64,000 nucleotides of DNA from Rhodoferax fermentans. GTDB lineage: Bacteria > Pseudomonadota > Gammaproteobacteria > Burkholderiales > Burkholderiaceae_C. Location: contig NZ_MTJN01000002.1 in NCBI RefSeq assembly GCF_002017865.1, positions 3,658,001 to 3,722,000 of the forward strand, given 5' to 3'. Of this stretch, positions 1 through 9,253 are shown piece by piece. Under the pieces are notes generated by a model. The model did not search any database. It worked only from the letters and a program-made list of their open reading frames with translations, and was not told the DNA's origin. The stretch's first letter is position 1. The number at the start of each line of letters is the position of its first letter. Position numbers and translations under genes: made by a program.

Positions 1-1202
1 ATCTTGATTTTGGAGGCGGCCTCGTCGATCAGGTCAATCGCCTTGTCGGGCAAAAAGCGGTCGGTGATGTAGCGGTGGCTCAGTTCGGCTGCGGCGACGA
101 TGGCCGGGTCGGTGATCTGCACACCATGGTGCACTTCGTAACGCTCTTTGAGGCCACGCAAGATGGCAATGGTGGCCTCCACCGTCGGCTCACCCACGAT
201 GATTTTCTGGAAACGCCGCTCCAGTGCGGCGTCTTTTTCGATGTATTTGCGGTATTCGTCCAAGGTGGTGGCGCCCACGCAGTGCAGTTCACCCCGTGCC
301 AGGGCGGGTTTGAGCATGTTGCCCGCGTCCATCGCGCCTTCGGCCTTGCCCGCACCGACCATGGTGTGCAGCTCGTCGATAAAAACGATGGTCTGACCTT
401 CGTCCTTGGCCAGGTCTTTGAGCACGTTTTTCAGGCGTTCTTCAAACTCACCGCGGAATTTGGCACCGGCCAGCAAAGACGCCATGTCCAGGCTCAGCAC
501 GCGTTTGCCCTTGAGTGAATCAGGCACTTCACCAGCCACAATGCGCTGGGCCAGGCCTTCCACAATCGCGGTTTTGCCGACGCCCGGCTCACCAATCAGC
601 ACCGGGTTGTTCTTGGTGCGGCGTTGTAACACCTGGATCGCGCGGCGGATCTCATCGTCGCGGCCAATCACCGGGTCAAGCTTGCCCGCTCTGGCGCGTT
701 CGGTCAGGTCGATGCAGTATTTTTTGAGGGATTCGCGCTGGTCTTCGGCATCGGCACTGTCCACATTCTGACCACCCCGCACCGTGTCGATGGCGGTCTC
801 CAGGCTCTTGCGAGTCAGCCCGTTGCTGCGCGCCAGATCACCCAAAGTGCTTTTGGCATCACTGAGGGCCAGCAGGAACAACTCACTGGCCACAAACTGG
901 TCGTTGCGTTTGATCGCCTCTTTCTCAGTAGCCTGCAGGATCTTGCCCAGCTCGGGGCCACCCTGCACCTGATCCTGCCCGGTGACCTGCGGCAGCCGTT
1001 TAACCGCCAACTCTGCCCCGGCAAGCAAGCCCGGCACATTGACGCCAGCGCGCTGCAACAGCGCCTTGGGGCCGTCGTCCTGCTTGATCATCGCCACCAG
1101 CAGGTGGGCCGGTTCGATGTACGCGTGGTCATTGGCCAAAGCCAGCGACTGTGCATCGGCCAGGGCCTCTTGAAACTTGGTGGTGAATTTTTCGATACGC
1201 AT
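1..1202 (-). CDS. clpB: ATP-dependent chaperone ClpB (N-terminal part)
   Basis: This is the first 400 residues of the ClpB disaggregase; the gene runs off the left edge. ClpB is a hexameric AAA+ ATPase that works with DnaK to extract polypeptides from aggregates in the cytoplasm. The start [14 protein letters not shown] opens the Clp N domain (about residues 1-145). The first AAA+ domain follows, with Walker A GEPGVGKT near 203-210 and Walker B VFIDELH near 273-279. The M-domain and second ATPase lie outside the window. A GGAG Shine-Dalgarno sits six bases before the ATG, and a strong sigma-32 promoter lies just upstream. The N-terminal sequence separates it from ClpA and ClpC. Confidence 0.96.
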   Translation of the reverse strand, partial: MRIEKFTTKFQEALADAQSLALANDHAYIEPAHLLVAMIKQDDGPKALLQRAGVNVPGLLAGAELAVKRLPQVTGQDQVQGGPELGKILQATEKEAIKRNDQFVASELFLLALSDAKSTLGDLARSNGLTRKSLETAIDTVRGGQNVDSADAEDQRESLKKYCIDLTERARAGKLDPVIGRDDEIRRAIQVLQRRTKNNPVLIGEPGVGKTAIVEGLAQRIVAGEVPDSLKGKRVLSLDMASLLAGAKFRGEFEERLKNVLKDLAKDEGQTIVFIDELHTMVGAGKAEGAMDAGNMLKPALARGELHCVGATTLDEYRKYIEKDAALERRFQKIIVGEPTVEATIAILRGLKERYEVHHGVQITDPAIVAAAELSHRYITDRFLPDKAIDLIDEAASKIK

Positions 1203-1233
1203 GGCGCACTCCAAACAAAGTGAATTGCTTCAC

Positions 1234-1261
1234 ACATGGGGGCCTTGTTGGTGCTTTCAAG
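1234..1261 (-). promoter_or_regulatory. Sigma-32 heat-shock promoter of clpB
   Basis: Read on the minus strand, a -35 element CTTGAAA (1261-1255) is followed after 13 bases by a -10 element CCCCATGT (1241-1234). This matches the RpoH consensus CTTGAAA-N13-CCCCATNT almost perfectly. It lies about 32 bases upstream of the clpB ATG, so heat-shock control is very likely. Confidence 0.9.
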
Positions 1262-1631
1262 CGGAGCAGCGGTTGCAGAATCCGTTTAGCGGCAAGCACT
1301 TGATTCCACATTCGGCAAGATGTCGGTGGAGTGAGTGCCTGCATTGCAGCGGGAGCCGACATCCGCGAACGGAAGCTCACTGGAAGTCCAAATGAGTGAA
1401 CCTCGCCAGTCCAGCAGCAAGCGCGTTTTCGGTACGTTCATTGTGGGATATGCGCTTGGCTGATCCGGGTATGGATTGAACAGCCACTGATCTTCAACCT
1501 TGAGGAACCTATGGACGATTGACTTGAAATGGACATGTCCTTTGCGGCCGTAAGTCTGCAGGCGGTACGAACGGTGACGACCTCACGAGCGTAAAATTCT
1601 TGGCTCGGGCACCCGATAACAACAACGAAAC
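1262..1631. other. Intergenic region with nested inverted repeats
   Basis: No convincing gene was found in these 370 bases between divergent clpB and the acyl-CoA ligase gene. The arms GATGTCGG (1319-1326) and CCGACATC (1356-1363) enclose a second palindrome, CTGCATTGCAG (1339-1349). A ten-base palindrome GGACATGTCC lies near 1530. A 21-codon ORF near 1528-1593 has no recognisable product. The structure could be a regulatory element or the scar of a lost element. Confidence 0.35.
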
Positions 1632-3305
1632 ATGAGTGATAGCCACATGCCGGTCCGTCTCGTCCAATCCACCGCGTCTGCTTACTCCTACCCTCTGCTG
1701 ATCAAGCAATTGCTGCTCACGCCGCTTGCCACCGTGCCAGAGCGTGAAATCACCTACCAGGGCAAAGTCCGCTACACCTACCGGACGCTTCGTGAACGTA
1801 TTGGCCGGCTGGCCTCTGCGCTGGCGGGAATCGGTGTCCAGGCGGGGCAAACCGTGGCAATGATGGATTGGGACAGCCACCGCTACCTTGAAGCCTTTTT
1901 CGCGGTCCCGATGATGGGTGCCATCTTGCAGACCGTCAACGTCCGGCTGAGCCCGGAGCAGATTCTTTACACGCTGAACCACGCCGGTGCAGACGTCCTC
2001 GTCGTCAACAGCGAATTCTTCCCGATCCTCGCGCAGATCGCACCCCGCCTGACCACCGTCCGCAGCATCGTGTTCATCACCGACGAGCCCTGCATGCCGG
2101 CGGCACCCGTCGAAGCCTGCGGCGATTACGAAACACTGCTCGCCCAGGCATCGCCGGATTACGAGTTCCCAGACTTCGACGAAAACGCCCAGGCAACAAC
2201 CTTCTACACGACCGGAACCACTGGCGACCCGAAGGGCGTCTATTTCAGCCATCGCCAGCTCGTGCTGCACACGCTGGGCTGTGCCGCCGCGTTCGGCGGC
2301 GCGTCGGCTCAGGGACATGTACATCGCGAAGACGTGTACATGCCTATGACGCCGATGTTCCACGTCCATGCCTGGGGCTTTCCGTACCTCGCAACGATGA
2401 TGGGCCTGAAGCAGGTCTATCCCGGGCGCTACCAGCCGGAATTGATCTGCCGTCTGGTGACACAAGAGAAGGTCAGCTTCTCGCACTGCGTGCCGACCAT
2501 CCTGCACATGATCCTGACCCACCCGCAGGCCCAAACGGCAGACTTCAGCGGCTGGAAGATTCTGATTGGCGGATCGGCATTGCCCGAGGCCATGGCAATA
2601 TCGGCCCAGAAACGTGGCATCGACCTTTTCACCGGCTATGGCATGTCCGAAACCTGTCCGGTGCTGACCATTGCGCATCTGGAGCAGGCCGATCTCGAAC
2701 GCCCGCTCGCTGAACAAGCGGTGATCCGCGCCAAGACGGGTCGTCCGTTGCCGCTGGTCGACCTGCGCGTTGTCGACAAACATATGCAGGATGTTGTTCA
2801 CGATGGCAGGGCCAGCGGCGAGGTGATCGTCCGTTCTCCCTGGCTGACACAGGCCTACCTCGCCGACCCCGTGGCCTCGGAACAACTGTGGGCTGGAGGC
2901 TACTTGCACACGGCGGACATAGGCAACATCAACCCGGCTGGTTATTTGAAGGTCACAGATCGCGTCAAAGACATCATCAAGACTGGCGGCGAATGGACAT
3001 CCTCACTGGAACTCGAGGACATCATTGCCAAACATGAAGCAGTACACGAAGTCGCTGTTGTCGGCATCCCCGATGACAAATGGGGTGAACGCCCGCTCGC
3101 ACTGGTTCTGCTCAAGCCGGATCACGTTGGGCAGATCAGCGAACATGTCTTGCGTAACTACGCGGCGCACGCAATCGAGGCTGCCGGCGTCTCGCGTTAC
3201 GGCGTGCTGCTGCAGGTGCGTTTCGTCAAGACGCTGGTCAAGACCAGTGTCGGCAAGATGAACAAGCGTCTGATGCGGGCTGATCCGGCAGCCCTGTGCC
3301 TCTAG
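1632..3305 (+). CDS. Fatty-acyl-CoA ligase, AlkK-like
   Basis: This 557-residue adenylate-forming enzyme probably activates a medium- or long-chain fatty acid to its CoA thioester using ATP, feeding beta-oxidation. The AMP-binding signature TTGTTGDPKG is at about residues 193-202. The MTPMFHVHAWG motif typical of the AlkK/FadD branch follows, and then GYGMSETCP. The C-terminal domain carries KTSVGKMNKR, which holds the expected catalytic lysine. The ATG at 1632 and an in-frame ATG at 1647 are both possible starts, and neither has a clear Shine-Dalgarno. No fatty-acid genes lie nearby, so chain-length preference cannot be set from context. Confidence 0.88.
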   Translation: MSDSHMPVRLVQSTASAYSYPLLIKQLLLTPLATVPEREITYQGKVRYTYRTLRERIGRLASALAGIGVQAGQTVAMMDWDSHRYLEAFFAVPMMGAILQTVNVRLSPEQILYTLNHAGADVLVVNSEFFPILAQIAPRLTTVRSIVFITDEPCMPAAPVEACGDYETLLAQASPDYEFPDFDENAQATTFYTTGTTGDPKGVYFSHRQLVLHTLGCAAAFGGASAQGHVHREDVYMPMTPMFHVHAWGFPYLATMMGLKQVYPGRYQPELICRLVTQEKVSFSHCVPTILHMILTHPQAQTADFSGWKILIGGSALPEAMAISAQKRGIDLFTGYGMSETCPVLTIAHLEQADLERPLAEQAVIRAKTGRPLPLVDLRVVDKHMQDVVHDGRASGEVIVRSPWLTQAYLADPVASEQLWAGGYLHTADIGNINPAGYLKVTDRVKDIIKTGGEWTSSLELEDIIAKHEAVHEVAVVGIPDDKWGERPLALVLLKPDHVGQISEHVLRNYAAHAIEAAGVSRYGVLLQVRFVKTLVKTSVGKMNKRLMRADPAALCL

Positions 3306-3429
3306 CGACGTACGCCCGCAAAACCGGCAAGAATGGATCGGGTGGCAAAGTCACCGGCACCGGACACGCCGTTCACAGATTTCGACTTGGCGCCATATAA
3401 CCTTGACGAGCTTGAACCTGGCATAGCCA

Positions 3430-3687
3430 CTACTTTTTCGAGGCCAGCATCGCCTTTAAATCGGCGAAAGGATTGAAGGTGCAATCCGACGGGTTGTCAC
3501 GGTGGTTATTGTTCTTGTGATGCACTTCCAGCAATGGCAGATTGGCTTGATCGAACGTGCGGGCACAGCGTCCGCAGACCCAGGGGAAAAGTTTCAGCGC
3601 TTGCGCCCGGTAACCCTGTTCCCTTTTTTCGGCACTGCGTCGCGCCTCAAGGACGAGACTATCAAGTCGTTGATTGGTTTGTGCCAT
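3430..3687 (-). pseudogene. yajD: YajD-type HNH nuclease with internal deletion
   Basis: The 85-residue product matches the YajD family at both ends: WVCGRCARTF (36-45, first zinc CxxC) with VHHKNNNH (55-62), and NPFADLKAML (72-81). In the family these ends are separated by a segment of roughly 35-45 residues containing SNWELLCxxCH, which supplies the second cysteine pair and a catalytic histidine. Here that segment is missing and DNPSD runs directly into CTFNPFADL. The reading frame is intact, so an in-frame deletion is inferred. The product should lack a complete HNH/zinc site and is probably non-functional or altered. Family comparison is from memory. Confidence 0.7.
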
Positions 3688-3831
3688 TGCAAGCCACTGC
3701 CTTTCAGTTGAGGGGACGCCGTTTTAGCTTACGACGAAATTCAACAGCGTGTATGGAGATATTCGTTGGCGTCAGTCTGAAATCGCTTTGATCTCTACCC
3801 GCCCCAAAAAGAGACAAGCCTCACTCGGATA

Positions 3832-4497
3832 ATGCCGGTTCAACTGAACCCGCAGACCCAACACATGCTCAGCACCCTTCTCACCATTGGTTTTCTTCAC
3901 TGGCTGGTACTGCTTTTGCCGGGCGCCAACTTCCTGCTGGTGGGGCAGCTGGCGGCCAGTGGCCAACGCAGCACCGCGTGTGTGGCGGCCTTGGGTGTCA
4001 CCACGGTCACCTTCACCTGGGCCAGCTTAGCCATCCTCGGGATTGGTTTAATTTTTAACGCGCATCCTGCCTGGCGCCAGGCCTTGCAGCTGGCCGGAGG
4101 TGTTTACCTGTGCCACCTGGGCTACAAACTGTGGCGCGCACAAGGCAAGACCAACAGCACAGCCAATGTTCAGCTGTCCCATGGGGCGGCGTTTCGGCTC
4201 GGGTTCATCACCAACATCCTGAACCCGAAAACCGCCTTGTTCTTCGGCAGCGTGTTTGCCACGTCCTTGCCTGCCAACGCGAGCCTGGCCCTGGTGGCCA
4301 GTGCCATTGCCCTGGTTTACCTCAACGCACTGGTCTGGCACCTGTTTTTGGCGCTGGCTTTTTCCCACCCGCGTGTGCAAGCGGCTTATGCCCGCCACAC
4401 GGCCTTGTTGGGCAAGTTAGCCGGGGTGTTGGTGGGGGCTTTTGGTCTCAAACTCATCGTGGCCACACTGCAAGAGTTTCAGACCAAAGTGGCCTGA
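3832..4497 (+). CDS. LysE/RhtB-family amino-acid exporter
   Basis: This 221-residue inner-membrane protein has the LysE/RhtB pattern. A first membrane helix ends in LLPGANFLLVGQLAASG, where PGAN/PGPN is the family hallmark. GFITNILNPKTALFFGS follows at about residues 123-139, and about six hydrophobic segments are visible in total. The family exports amino acids such as threonine, homoserine or lysine, or related small molecules, by proton exchange. The substrate cannot be read from the sequence. It is a single gene, followed by the Fur-linked fecI promoter region. Confidence 0.85.
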   Translation: MPVQLNPQTQHMLSTLLTIGFLHWLVLLLPGANFLLVGQLAASGQRSTACVAALGVTTVTFTWASLAILGIGLIFNAHPAWRQALQLAGGVYLCHLGYKLWRAQGKTNSTANVQLSHGAAFRLGFITNILNPKTALFFGSVFATSLPANASLALVASAIALVYLNALVWHLFLALAFSHPRVQAAYARHTALLGKLAGVLVGAFGLKLIVATLQEFQTKVA

Positions 4498-4665
4498 ACT
4501 GACTCCCCCAACAAAAGGACAACACGCAGGCACTGCTGCGGCCGAAGTCTGCCTTGCGAGGAGGGAAGTTTTTGCAGCCTTGGCCACACCCACCAGCATG
4601 GTGGACGGCGCTTGCACCCAGTGCTCATCACGCTGTGACGCGTTGACGCCTGTTCGTCAATTTGC

Positions 4666-4684
4666 GATAATGCGAACCATTCGC
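4666..4684. promoter_or_regulatory. Fur box upstream of fecI
   Basis: GATAATGCGAACCATTCGC resembles the Fur consensus GATAATGATAATCATTATC, with conserved GATAATG and CATT halves. It lies 60 bases upstream of the preferred fecI start, where repression by iron-loaded Fur would be expected. Confidence 0.7.
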
Positions 4685-4743
4685 AACAATTCATGCCAGC
4701 CAACCCGTCGGGCCAGCCAGCTTGCTGTTCTCTGGAGTTCTCG

Positions 4744-5259
4744 TTGAACACTCTCGCCGCGCCCGATCCGATCACCACGCTTTACCTCAACCACCACGGC
4801 TGGCTCCAAACTTGGCTGCGGCGGCGCCTGGGCTGTGCGGCAGATGCGGCCGATCTGGCCCAGGATGCCTTCATGCGTTTGCTCCTGGCGCCCAAGCAGT
4901 TCAACAGCATGCCCGAAACGCGAGGTTATCTGCGCACCATGGCCAACGGCCTGTGCATCGACCTCTGGCGTCGCCGCGAGCTGGAGCAGGCCTGGTTGCA
5001 GACGCTGGCCTGTCGACCCGAAGCGGTCGAACCCTCGCCTGAACATCGCGCCCTCATTGTCGAAACCCTGCTCGAAATCAGCAACATGCTCAGTCGTCTG
5101 TCGCAGAAGGCCGCCGCTGCCTTCATCATGGCCCAGGTTGATGGCCTGCCCTACCGGGAAATCGCCACGCAATTGGCCGTCTCGGAAAGGATGGTCAAGA
5201 AATACATCGCCCAGGCCATGCTGCAGTGCGCGCTCATCGAAGCGGGGCAGAGGGGCTGA
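4744..5259 (+). CDS. fecI: ECF sigma factor, FecI family
   Basis: This iron-starvation ECF sigma factor directs RNA polymerase to a TonB-dependent receptor operon. Region 2 shows AADAADLAQDAFMRLL and region 4 shows the helix-turn-helix YREIATQLAVSERMVKKY. I prefer the TTG start at 4744: CTGGAG lies six bases upstream, and the protein then begins NTLAAPDPITTLYLNHHGWL as in other FecI proteins (171 residues). The in-frame ATG at 4693 would add 17 residues, but it lies only nine bases after the Fur box and has no Shine-Dalgarno. fecR follows one base after the stop, so the two are probably co-translated. Confidence 0.9.
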   Translation: MNTLAAPDPITTLYLNHHGWLQTWLRRRLGCAADAADLAQDAFMRLLLAPKQFNSMPETRGYLRTMANGLCIDLWRRRELEQAWLQTLACRPEAVEPSPEHRALIVETLLEISNMLSRLSQKAAAAFIMAQVDGLPYREIATQLAVSERMVKKYIAQAMLQCALIEAGQRG

Positions 5260-5260
5260 G

Positions 5261-6256
5261 ATGGCGTCAACGATCACCACAGCGTCCGCGCAGCCGGACT
5301 ACAACACGCTGGAAGCAGCCGCCAACTGGTACGCCACCCTACAAAGCGACACGGCCAGCACAGCCGATCACCAGGCCTGGCAAGCCTGGCTGAATCAATC
5401 ACAAGCACATGCCAAAGCCTGGTCGTATATCGAGACCGTCAGCCAGCGTTTCGACCCCTTGCGCAGCGGCGGACACCAGGCCGCACTGGCCGGTATCCAG
5501 GCCGCCCAACGTGGAGGCAGCAGACGGCGGCAGGCGCTGGCCGGGCTGGCCAGCGTTGTTGGACTCGGCATTGCTGGCTGGATGGGCTGGCGGCACACCG
5601 CACTACCCGAAGTGGTGCTGGCCTGGGGCGCCGACTACCAGACCAGCACCGGAGAACAGCGTGAGATCACCCTGGTTGATGGCAGTCAGGTATGGCTCAA
5701 CACCCGTAGTGCCATCAGCGTCCATTACCACGCGGGTGCCCGGCTGCTCAAGCTGCTTGACGGCGAGATCCTGGTGCAGACCGCCCACGACACCAACAGC
5801 CGCCCCTTCTATGTGGAGACCCGTTTCGGCCGCCTGCAGGCGTTGGGCACCCGTTTTTCCGTCTTGCATGACGACAGGCGCACGCGCCTTGATGTTTTTG
5901 AAGGCGCCGTCGAAATCTGCAACGCGGCCGGCAGTCTGCAACGTGTCAAGGCCGGAGAAAGAGCGGCGTTCACCGCCGACAACATCTCTGCCATTCTGCC
6001 CGCCGAACGGGCCCGCGAAGCCTGGCGCCGAGGTTTGGTGGTGGCGGACAACATCCCGCTGGAGGCATTGATCGACGATCTGGCCCGCTACCAGCACGGT
6101 CACCTGGGTGTCGCGGCTGAAGTCGCCAAACTCAGCGTGATGGGCGTTTATCCCGCCAACGACATAACACGTGCCCTGGCCATGCTGGAAAGCGCCCTGC
6201 CAATTCGCGTCAAGCGGAGTATGTCGTGGTGGGTGACGCTTGAGGCACGCCCGTGA
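5261..6256 (+). CDS. fecR: FecR-family anti-sigma/sigma regulator
   Basis: This 331-residue inner-membrane regulator passes the signal from the loaded outer-membrane receptor to FecI. An N-terminal DUF4880 cytoplasmic domain (about residues 14-58, with AANWYATLQS and WQAWLNQS) precedes a single membrane helix (about 92-110). The periplasmic FecR domain (about 125-215) includes ITLVDGSQVWLNTRSAI and DVFEGAVEI. The ATG at 5261 follows the fecI stop by one base. An upstream extension of the frame overlaps fecI and is not used. The receptor gene with its matching STN domain lies downstream. Confidence 0.93.
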   Translation: MASTITTASAQPDYNTLEAAANWYATLQSDTASTADHQAWQAWLNQSQAHAKAWSYIETVSQRFDPLRSGGHQAALAGIQAAQRGGSRRRQALAGLASVVGLGIAGWMGWRHTALPEVVLAWGADYQTSTGEQREITLVDGSQVWLNTRSAISVHYHAGARLLKLLDGEILVQTAHDTNSRPFYVETRFGRLQALGTRFSVLHDDRRTRLDVFEGAVEICNAAGSLQRVKAGERAAFTADNISAILPAERAREAWRRGLVVADNIPLEALIDDLARYQHGHLGVAAEVAKLSVMGVYPANDITRALAMLESALPIRVKRSMSWWVTLEARP

Positions 6257-6469
6257 CTTTTTTTGGGTCATTGGTTCCCTTTTTGGCGACTCATCCGATT
6301 TACCTTGTGAGAAGCAAGCTGATCGAGTTTCACCAGCCACCCAAGCGACAAGGCGGCGGCCCCCAGGACCGCCCTGCCTAAACATGTGTCCTGCACGTCC
6401 AGGCAGCCAGCGCGATTTCCTTGACAGCACGCTTCCTAAACACTCAGTTCACTATTCGGGAATTCGTCC

Positions 6470-8917
6470 ATGTCAAACCATCACATCCAGCCGCTTGGCC
6501 AACACAAGCGCCAGGCAGACCGCGCCGCACCGGCTGGGCAACACACCAACTTCACGCTGCGCCCGCTGGCTATTGCCGCGCATCTCGCCATCGTCGGCAG
6601 CGTCGCCCTGCTTGGCTGGGTGCCGCCAGCCCAAGCCCAGAGCACTGGCGCACAGACCGCTGTCCAGTCCAGGACCTACAACATCCCCGCCGGTTCACTG
6701 GCAGCCAGCCTCAATCGTTTCGCCGAGGAGGCAGGTGTGCTGCTGACGGCCAGCGGCGACATCACTCAGGGTAAGGCCAGTCAGGGTCTGAAAGGACAGT
6801 ATTCGGTGTCGGCCGGTTTTGCCGCACTGCTCTCAGGCACGGGGCTGGAGGCTTTTCGCCAAGCCAATGGCAGTTTCGGGCTGCGCCCGGTCCCCGTTGT
6901 CAGCCAGGGGGCTGAGGTGCAGTTGTCGACGGTCACCGTCCAGAACAAACGCGAACTCCGTGTGTCCAAAGGCGCCACCAACCTGCCCATGGAGATCAAG
7001 GACACACCGCAGACCATCAGCACGGTCGACAAAGAGAGCCTGCGCGACTTCGGCGTGAGCAACAGCAACGATGCGTTGCGCATGGGCACCGGCATCCATG
7101 TCGAGGAGTGGGAAACCAACCGCACCGGTTACAGCGCACGCGGCTTCGATGTGATGCTGACACAGGTTGACGGCATGGGCATGACCAACGACTGGGGGCT
7201 GGTCGAAGGTCAGCTGGACACTTTCCTGTTCGAGAAAATCGAGTTGGTTCGTGGCGCCAACGGCCTGCTCACAGGTGTTGGCAACGCGTCGGGCACCATC
7301 AATTACGTGCGCAAACGGCCCACCAACAAGGACGGCGGCGAAGTCCAGCTGGCCGGTGGCTCGAACGGCCTCAAACGCGTGGCTCTGGACTACAACAAGG
7401 TGCTGACCGAGGACGGCAAATGGGCTGGCCGACTGGTGGTGGCGCAGGAAGACAAGGATTCCTACCTGCGCGCACTGAGCAACAAGCGCAGCTCCATCTA
7501 CGGTGTGCTCGAAGGACAGATTGGTACCGACGGGGTGTTGACCCTGGGTTTGACCTATCAGGACGCCAAGCAGCGCTCCCCCATGTGGGGCTCGCTGACG
7601 CTGCCTTATGCCGACGGTCGACTGGCCGACTTCGATGTCTCTTCATCGACCTCGCAGGACTGGACACGCTGGAACAACAAATCGCTCAACGCCTTCGTCG
7701 AGTACACCCATGCGCTGTCGCCCGATTGGGAGGCAAAAATCGCCTACAACCACACCCAGGGCGAAGGCAACACCAAGTTGTTCTACGCCTACTCCAAGAG
7801 TGGCCACCTCAACAACGACAACACCGGCCTGATCGGCTGGCCCTACCGCAGTGAAAACGAATCACAAAGCGACATTGTGGATCTGAACCTGAGTGGCCGC
7901 TTTGATGCCTTTGGGCGCCAGCATGACGCCGTGTTTGGCTTGAGCCATTCGAAGCAGACAAGTCTGACCTACTCTTTCGCTGCACCAGCCGCTTCTGCGC
8001 TGTCAGCGCCCTTCCCTTATTCCGGAGATATCTACCCCGAACCCACCTGGGGCGCCAAGAAAGTCGCGTCCGACGGCGACCAGGCCATCACGCGCCTGTA
8101 CGCAGCGACCCGACTGACACTGACCGACCGACTCAAGGGCATCGTTGGTCTCAACTCGATCAAGCTGCAGCGCAACGGAACCGCGATCTACGGCGGCGGC
8201 ACCAACCTGGACAACGAAACAACCGAAAAGTCCAGCCCCTATGTCGGAGCGACCTACGACATCACACCGGACACGCTGGCCTACGCCTCGTACTCGGACA
8301 TCTTCCAGGCCCAGGATCAGCGCAACGTCAACGGCGCTTTCCTGGCGCCGATGAAGGGCGTCAATACCGAGGTGGGTGTCAAAGCCGAATGGCTGAACCG
8401 CAAGCTGCTGACCACCTTTGCCGTTTTCTCCGCGACCCAAAAGGGGCTGGCAACCATTGCAGGTTTCGACACAGTGGCCCAACAAAACTACTACGCCCCC
8501 AAGGACGTGACCTCACGTGGTTTCGAGATTGAGGCCACGGGTCGGATCAACGCGGACACCCAGCTTACCGCCGGGTTCACCTCACTCAAGCTGACCGGAC
8601 CGGATGGCAATGACATTTACGAATGGGTGCCACGCCGTACATTGAAGCTGCGTGCCGACACGCGGGTGCCGATGTTGCCGAGCCTGCGGCTGGGCTCTGC
8701 GCTGCGCTGGCAGTCTGACGTCTCGAAGATTGGCGGCGCGCGGCAGGATGCTTATGTGGTCGCCGACGCGTTCGCTTCTTACGAGCTGAACAACAAGACC
8801 ACCCTGCGCCTGAACATCAACAACGTGTTCGACAAAAAGTACCTGCGCACCGTGCAATACGGCGCGATCTATGGCGCTCCCAGAAACCTGATGGTTTCGC
8901 TTGACTACAAACTCTGA
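6470..8917 (+). CDS. TonB-dependent siderophore receptor with STN signalling domain
   Basis: This 815-residue outer-membrane receptor is of the FecA/FpvA/FoxA transducer type. A long signal peptide ends near PPAQAQ (about residue 56). The STN domain (about 66-125, starting YNIPAGSLAASLNRFAEE) contacts FecR. A TonB-box-like stretch LSTVTVQ precedes the plug (IKDTPQTISTVDKESLRDFG), and a 22-strand barrel ends in NLMVSLDYKL. It imports a ferric siderophore using TonB energy and signals its occupancy to FecR/FecI. The substrate is not identifiable. It shares one base with the next gene (TGATG), so the downstream membrane genes are translationally coupled. Confidence 0.94.
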   Translation: MSNHHIQPLGQHKRQADRAAPAGQHTNFTLRPLAIAAHLAIVGSVALLGWVPPAQAQSTGAQTAVQSRTYNIPAGSLAASLNRFAEEAGVLLTASGDITQGKASQGLKGQYSVSAGFAALLSGTGLEAFRQANGSFGLRPVPVVSQGAEVQLSTVTVQNKRELRVSKGATNLPMEIKDTPQTISTVDKESLRDFGVSNSNDALRMGTGIHVEEWETNRTGYSARGFDVMLTQVDGMGMTNDWGLVEGQLDTFLFEKIELVRGANGLLTGVGNASGTINYVRKRPTNKDGGEVQLAGGSNGLKRVALDYNKVLTEDGKWAGRLVVAQEDKDSYLRALSNKRSSIYGVLEGQIGTDGVLTLGLTYQDAKQRSPMWGSLTLPYADGRLADFDVSSSTSQDWTRWNNKSLNAFVEYTHALSPDWEAKIAYNHTQGEGNTKLFYAYSKSGHLNNDNTGLIGWPYRSENESQSDIVDLNLSGRFDAFGRQHDAVFGLSHSKQTSLTYSFAAPAASALSAPFPYSGDIYPEPTWGAKKVASDGDQAITRLYAATRLTLTDRLKGIVGLNSIKLQRNGTAIYGGGTNLDNETTEKSSPYVGATYDITPDTLAYASYSDIFQAQDQRNVNGAFLAPMKGVNTEVGVKAEWLNRKLLTTFAVFSATQKGLATIAGFDTVAQQNYYAPKDVTSRGFEIEATGRINADTQLTAGFTSLKLTGPDGNDIYEWVPRRTLKLRADTRVPMLPSLRLGSALRWQSDVSKIGGARQDAYVVADAFASYELNNKTTLRLNINNVFDKKYLRTVQYGAIYGAPRNLMVSLDYKL

Positions 8918-9240
8918 TGACCAAGCCCACACCCCAAGACGCCGCCCCACGCGGGCGTACACAGCTGGCCGTTCTCCATCGCCTTGCCGCTGCCTTGCTC
9001 GGCAGCTACGCCTTCACCTGGGGCTTCACCGCCCTGGGGGTGGCCGCTCTGGTGGCGCTGGGGGTGGAATTCCACGAAGCCGAGACAGCGATGCTGCTGC
9101 TCGCCTTCCTGGTTTTCCTGGGCCTGTTCCTGTGGGCTTTCGCAGCCACCCAGCTCAGCCGTGTTTGGGCGGTCCTGGGGGGTGGTGCACTGTGCATGAC
9201 TGCTGCTGCCTTGGGTTGGCAGCAGTTTCTCCTTTCCTGA
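8917..9240 (+). CDS. DUF3649 small membrane protein
   Basis: This 107-residue integral membrane protein has about three hydrophobic segments (roughly 25-50, 57-80 and 85-105). I assign it to the DUF3649 group, which is usually found between a siderophore receptor and a PepSY protein. Its function is unknown; position suggests a part in handling imported ferric siderophore at the inner membrane. Its start overlaps the receptor stop by one base. Confidence 0.75.
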   Translation: MTKPTPQDAAPRGRTQLAVLHRLAAALLGSYAFTWGFTALGVAALVALGVEFHEAETAMLLLAFLVFLGLFLWAFAATQLSRVWAVLGGGALCMTAAALGWQQFLLS

Positions 9241-9253
9241 CGGAGGTTCAACG

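Noticed and set aside
1509..2909. 466-codon ORF on the minus strand
   Set aside because: It is antisense to the acyl-CoA ligase, its composition reflects third-position GC bias, and it shows no domain.
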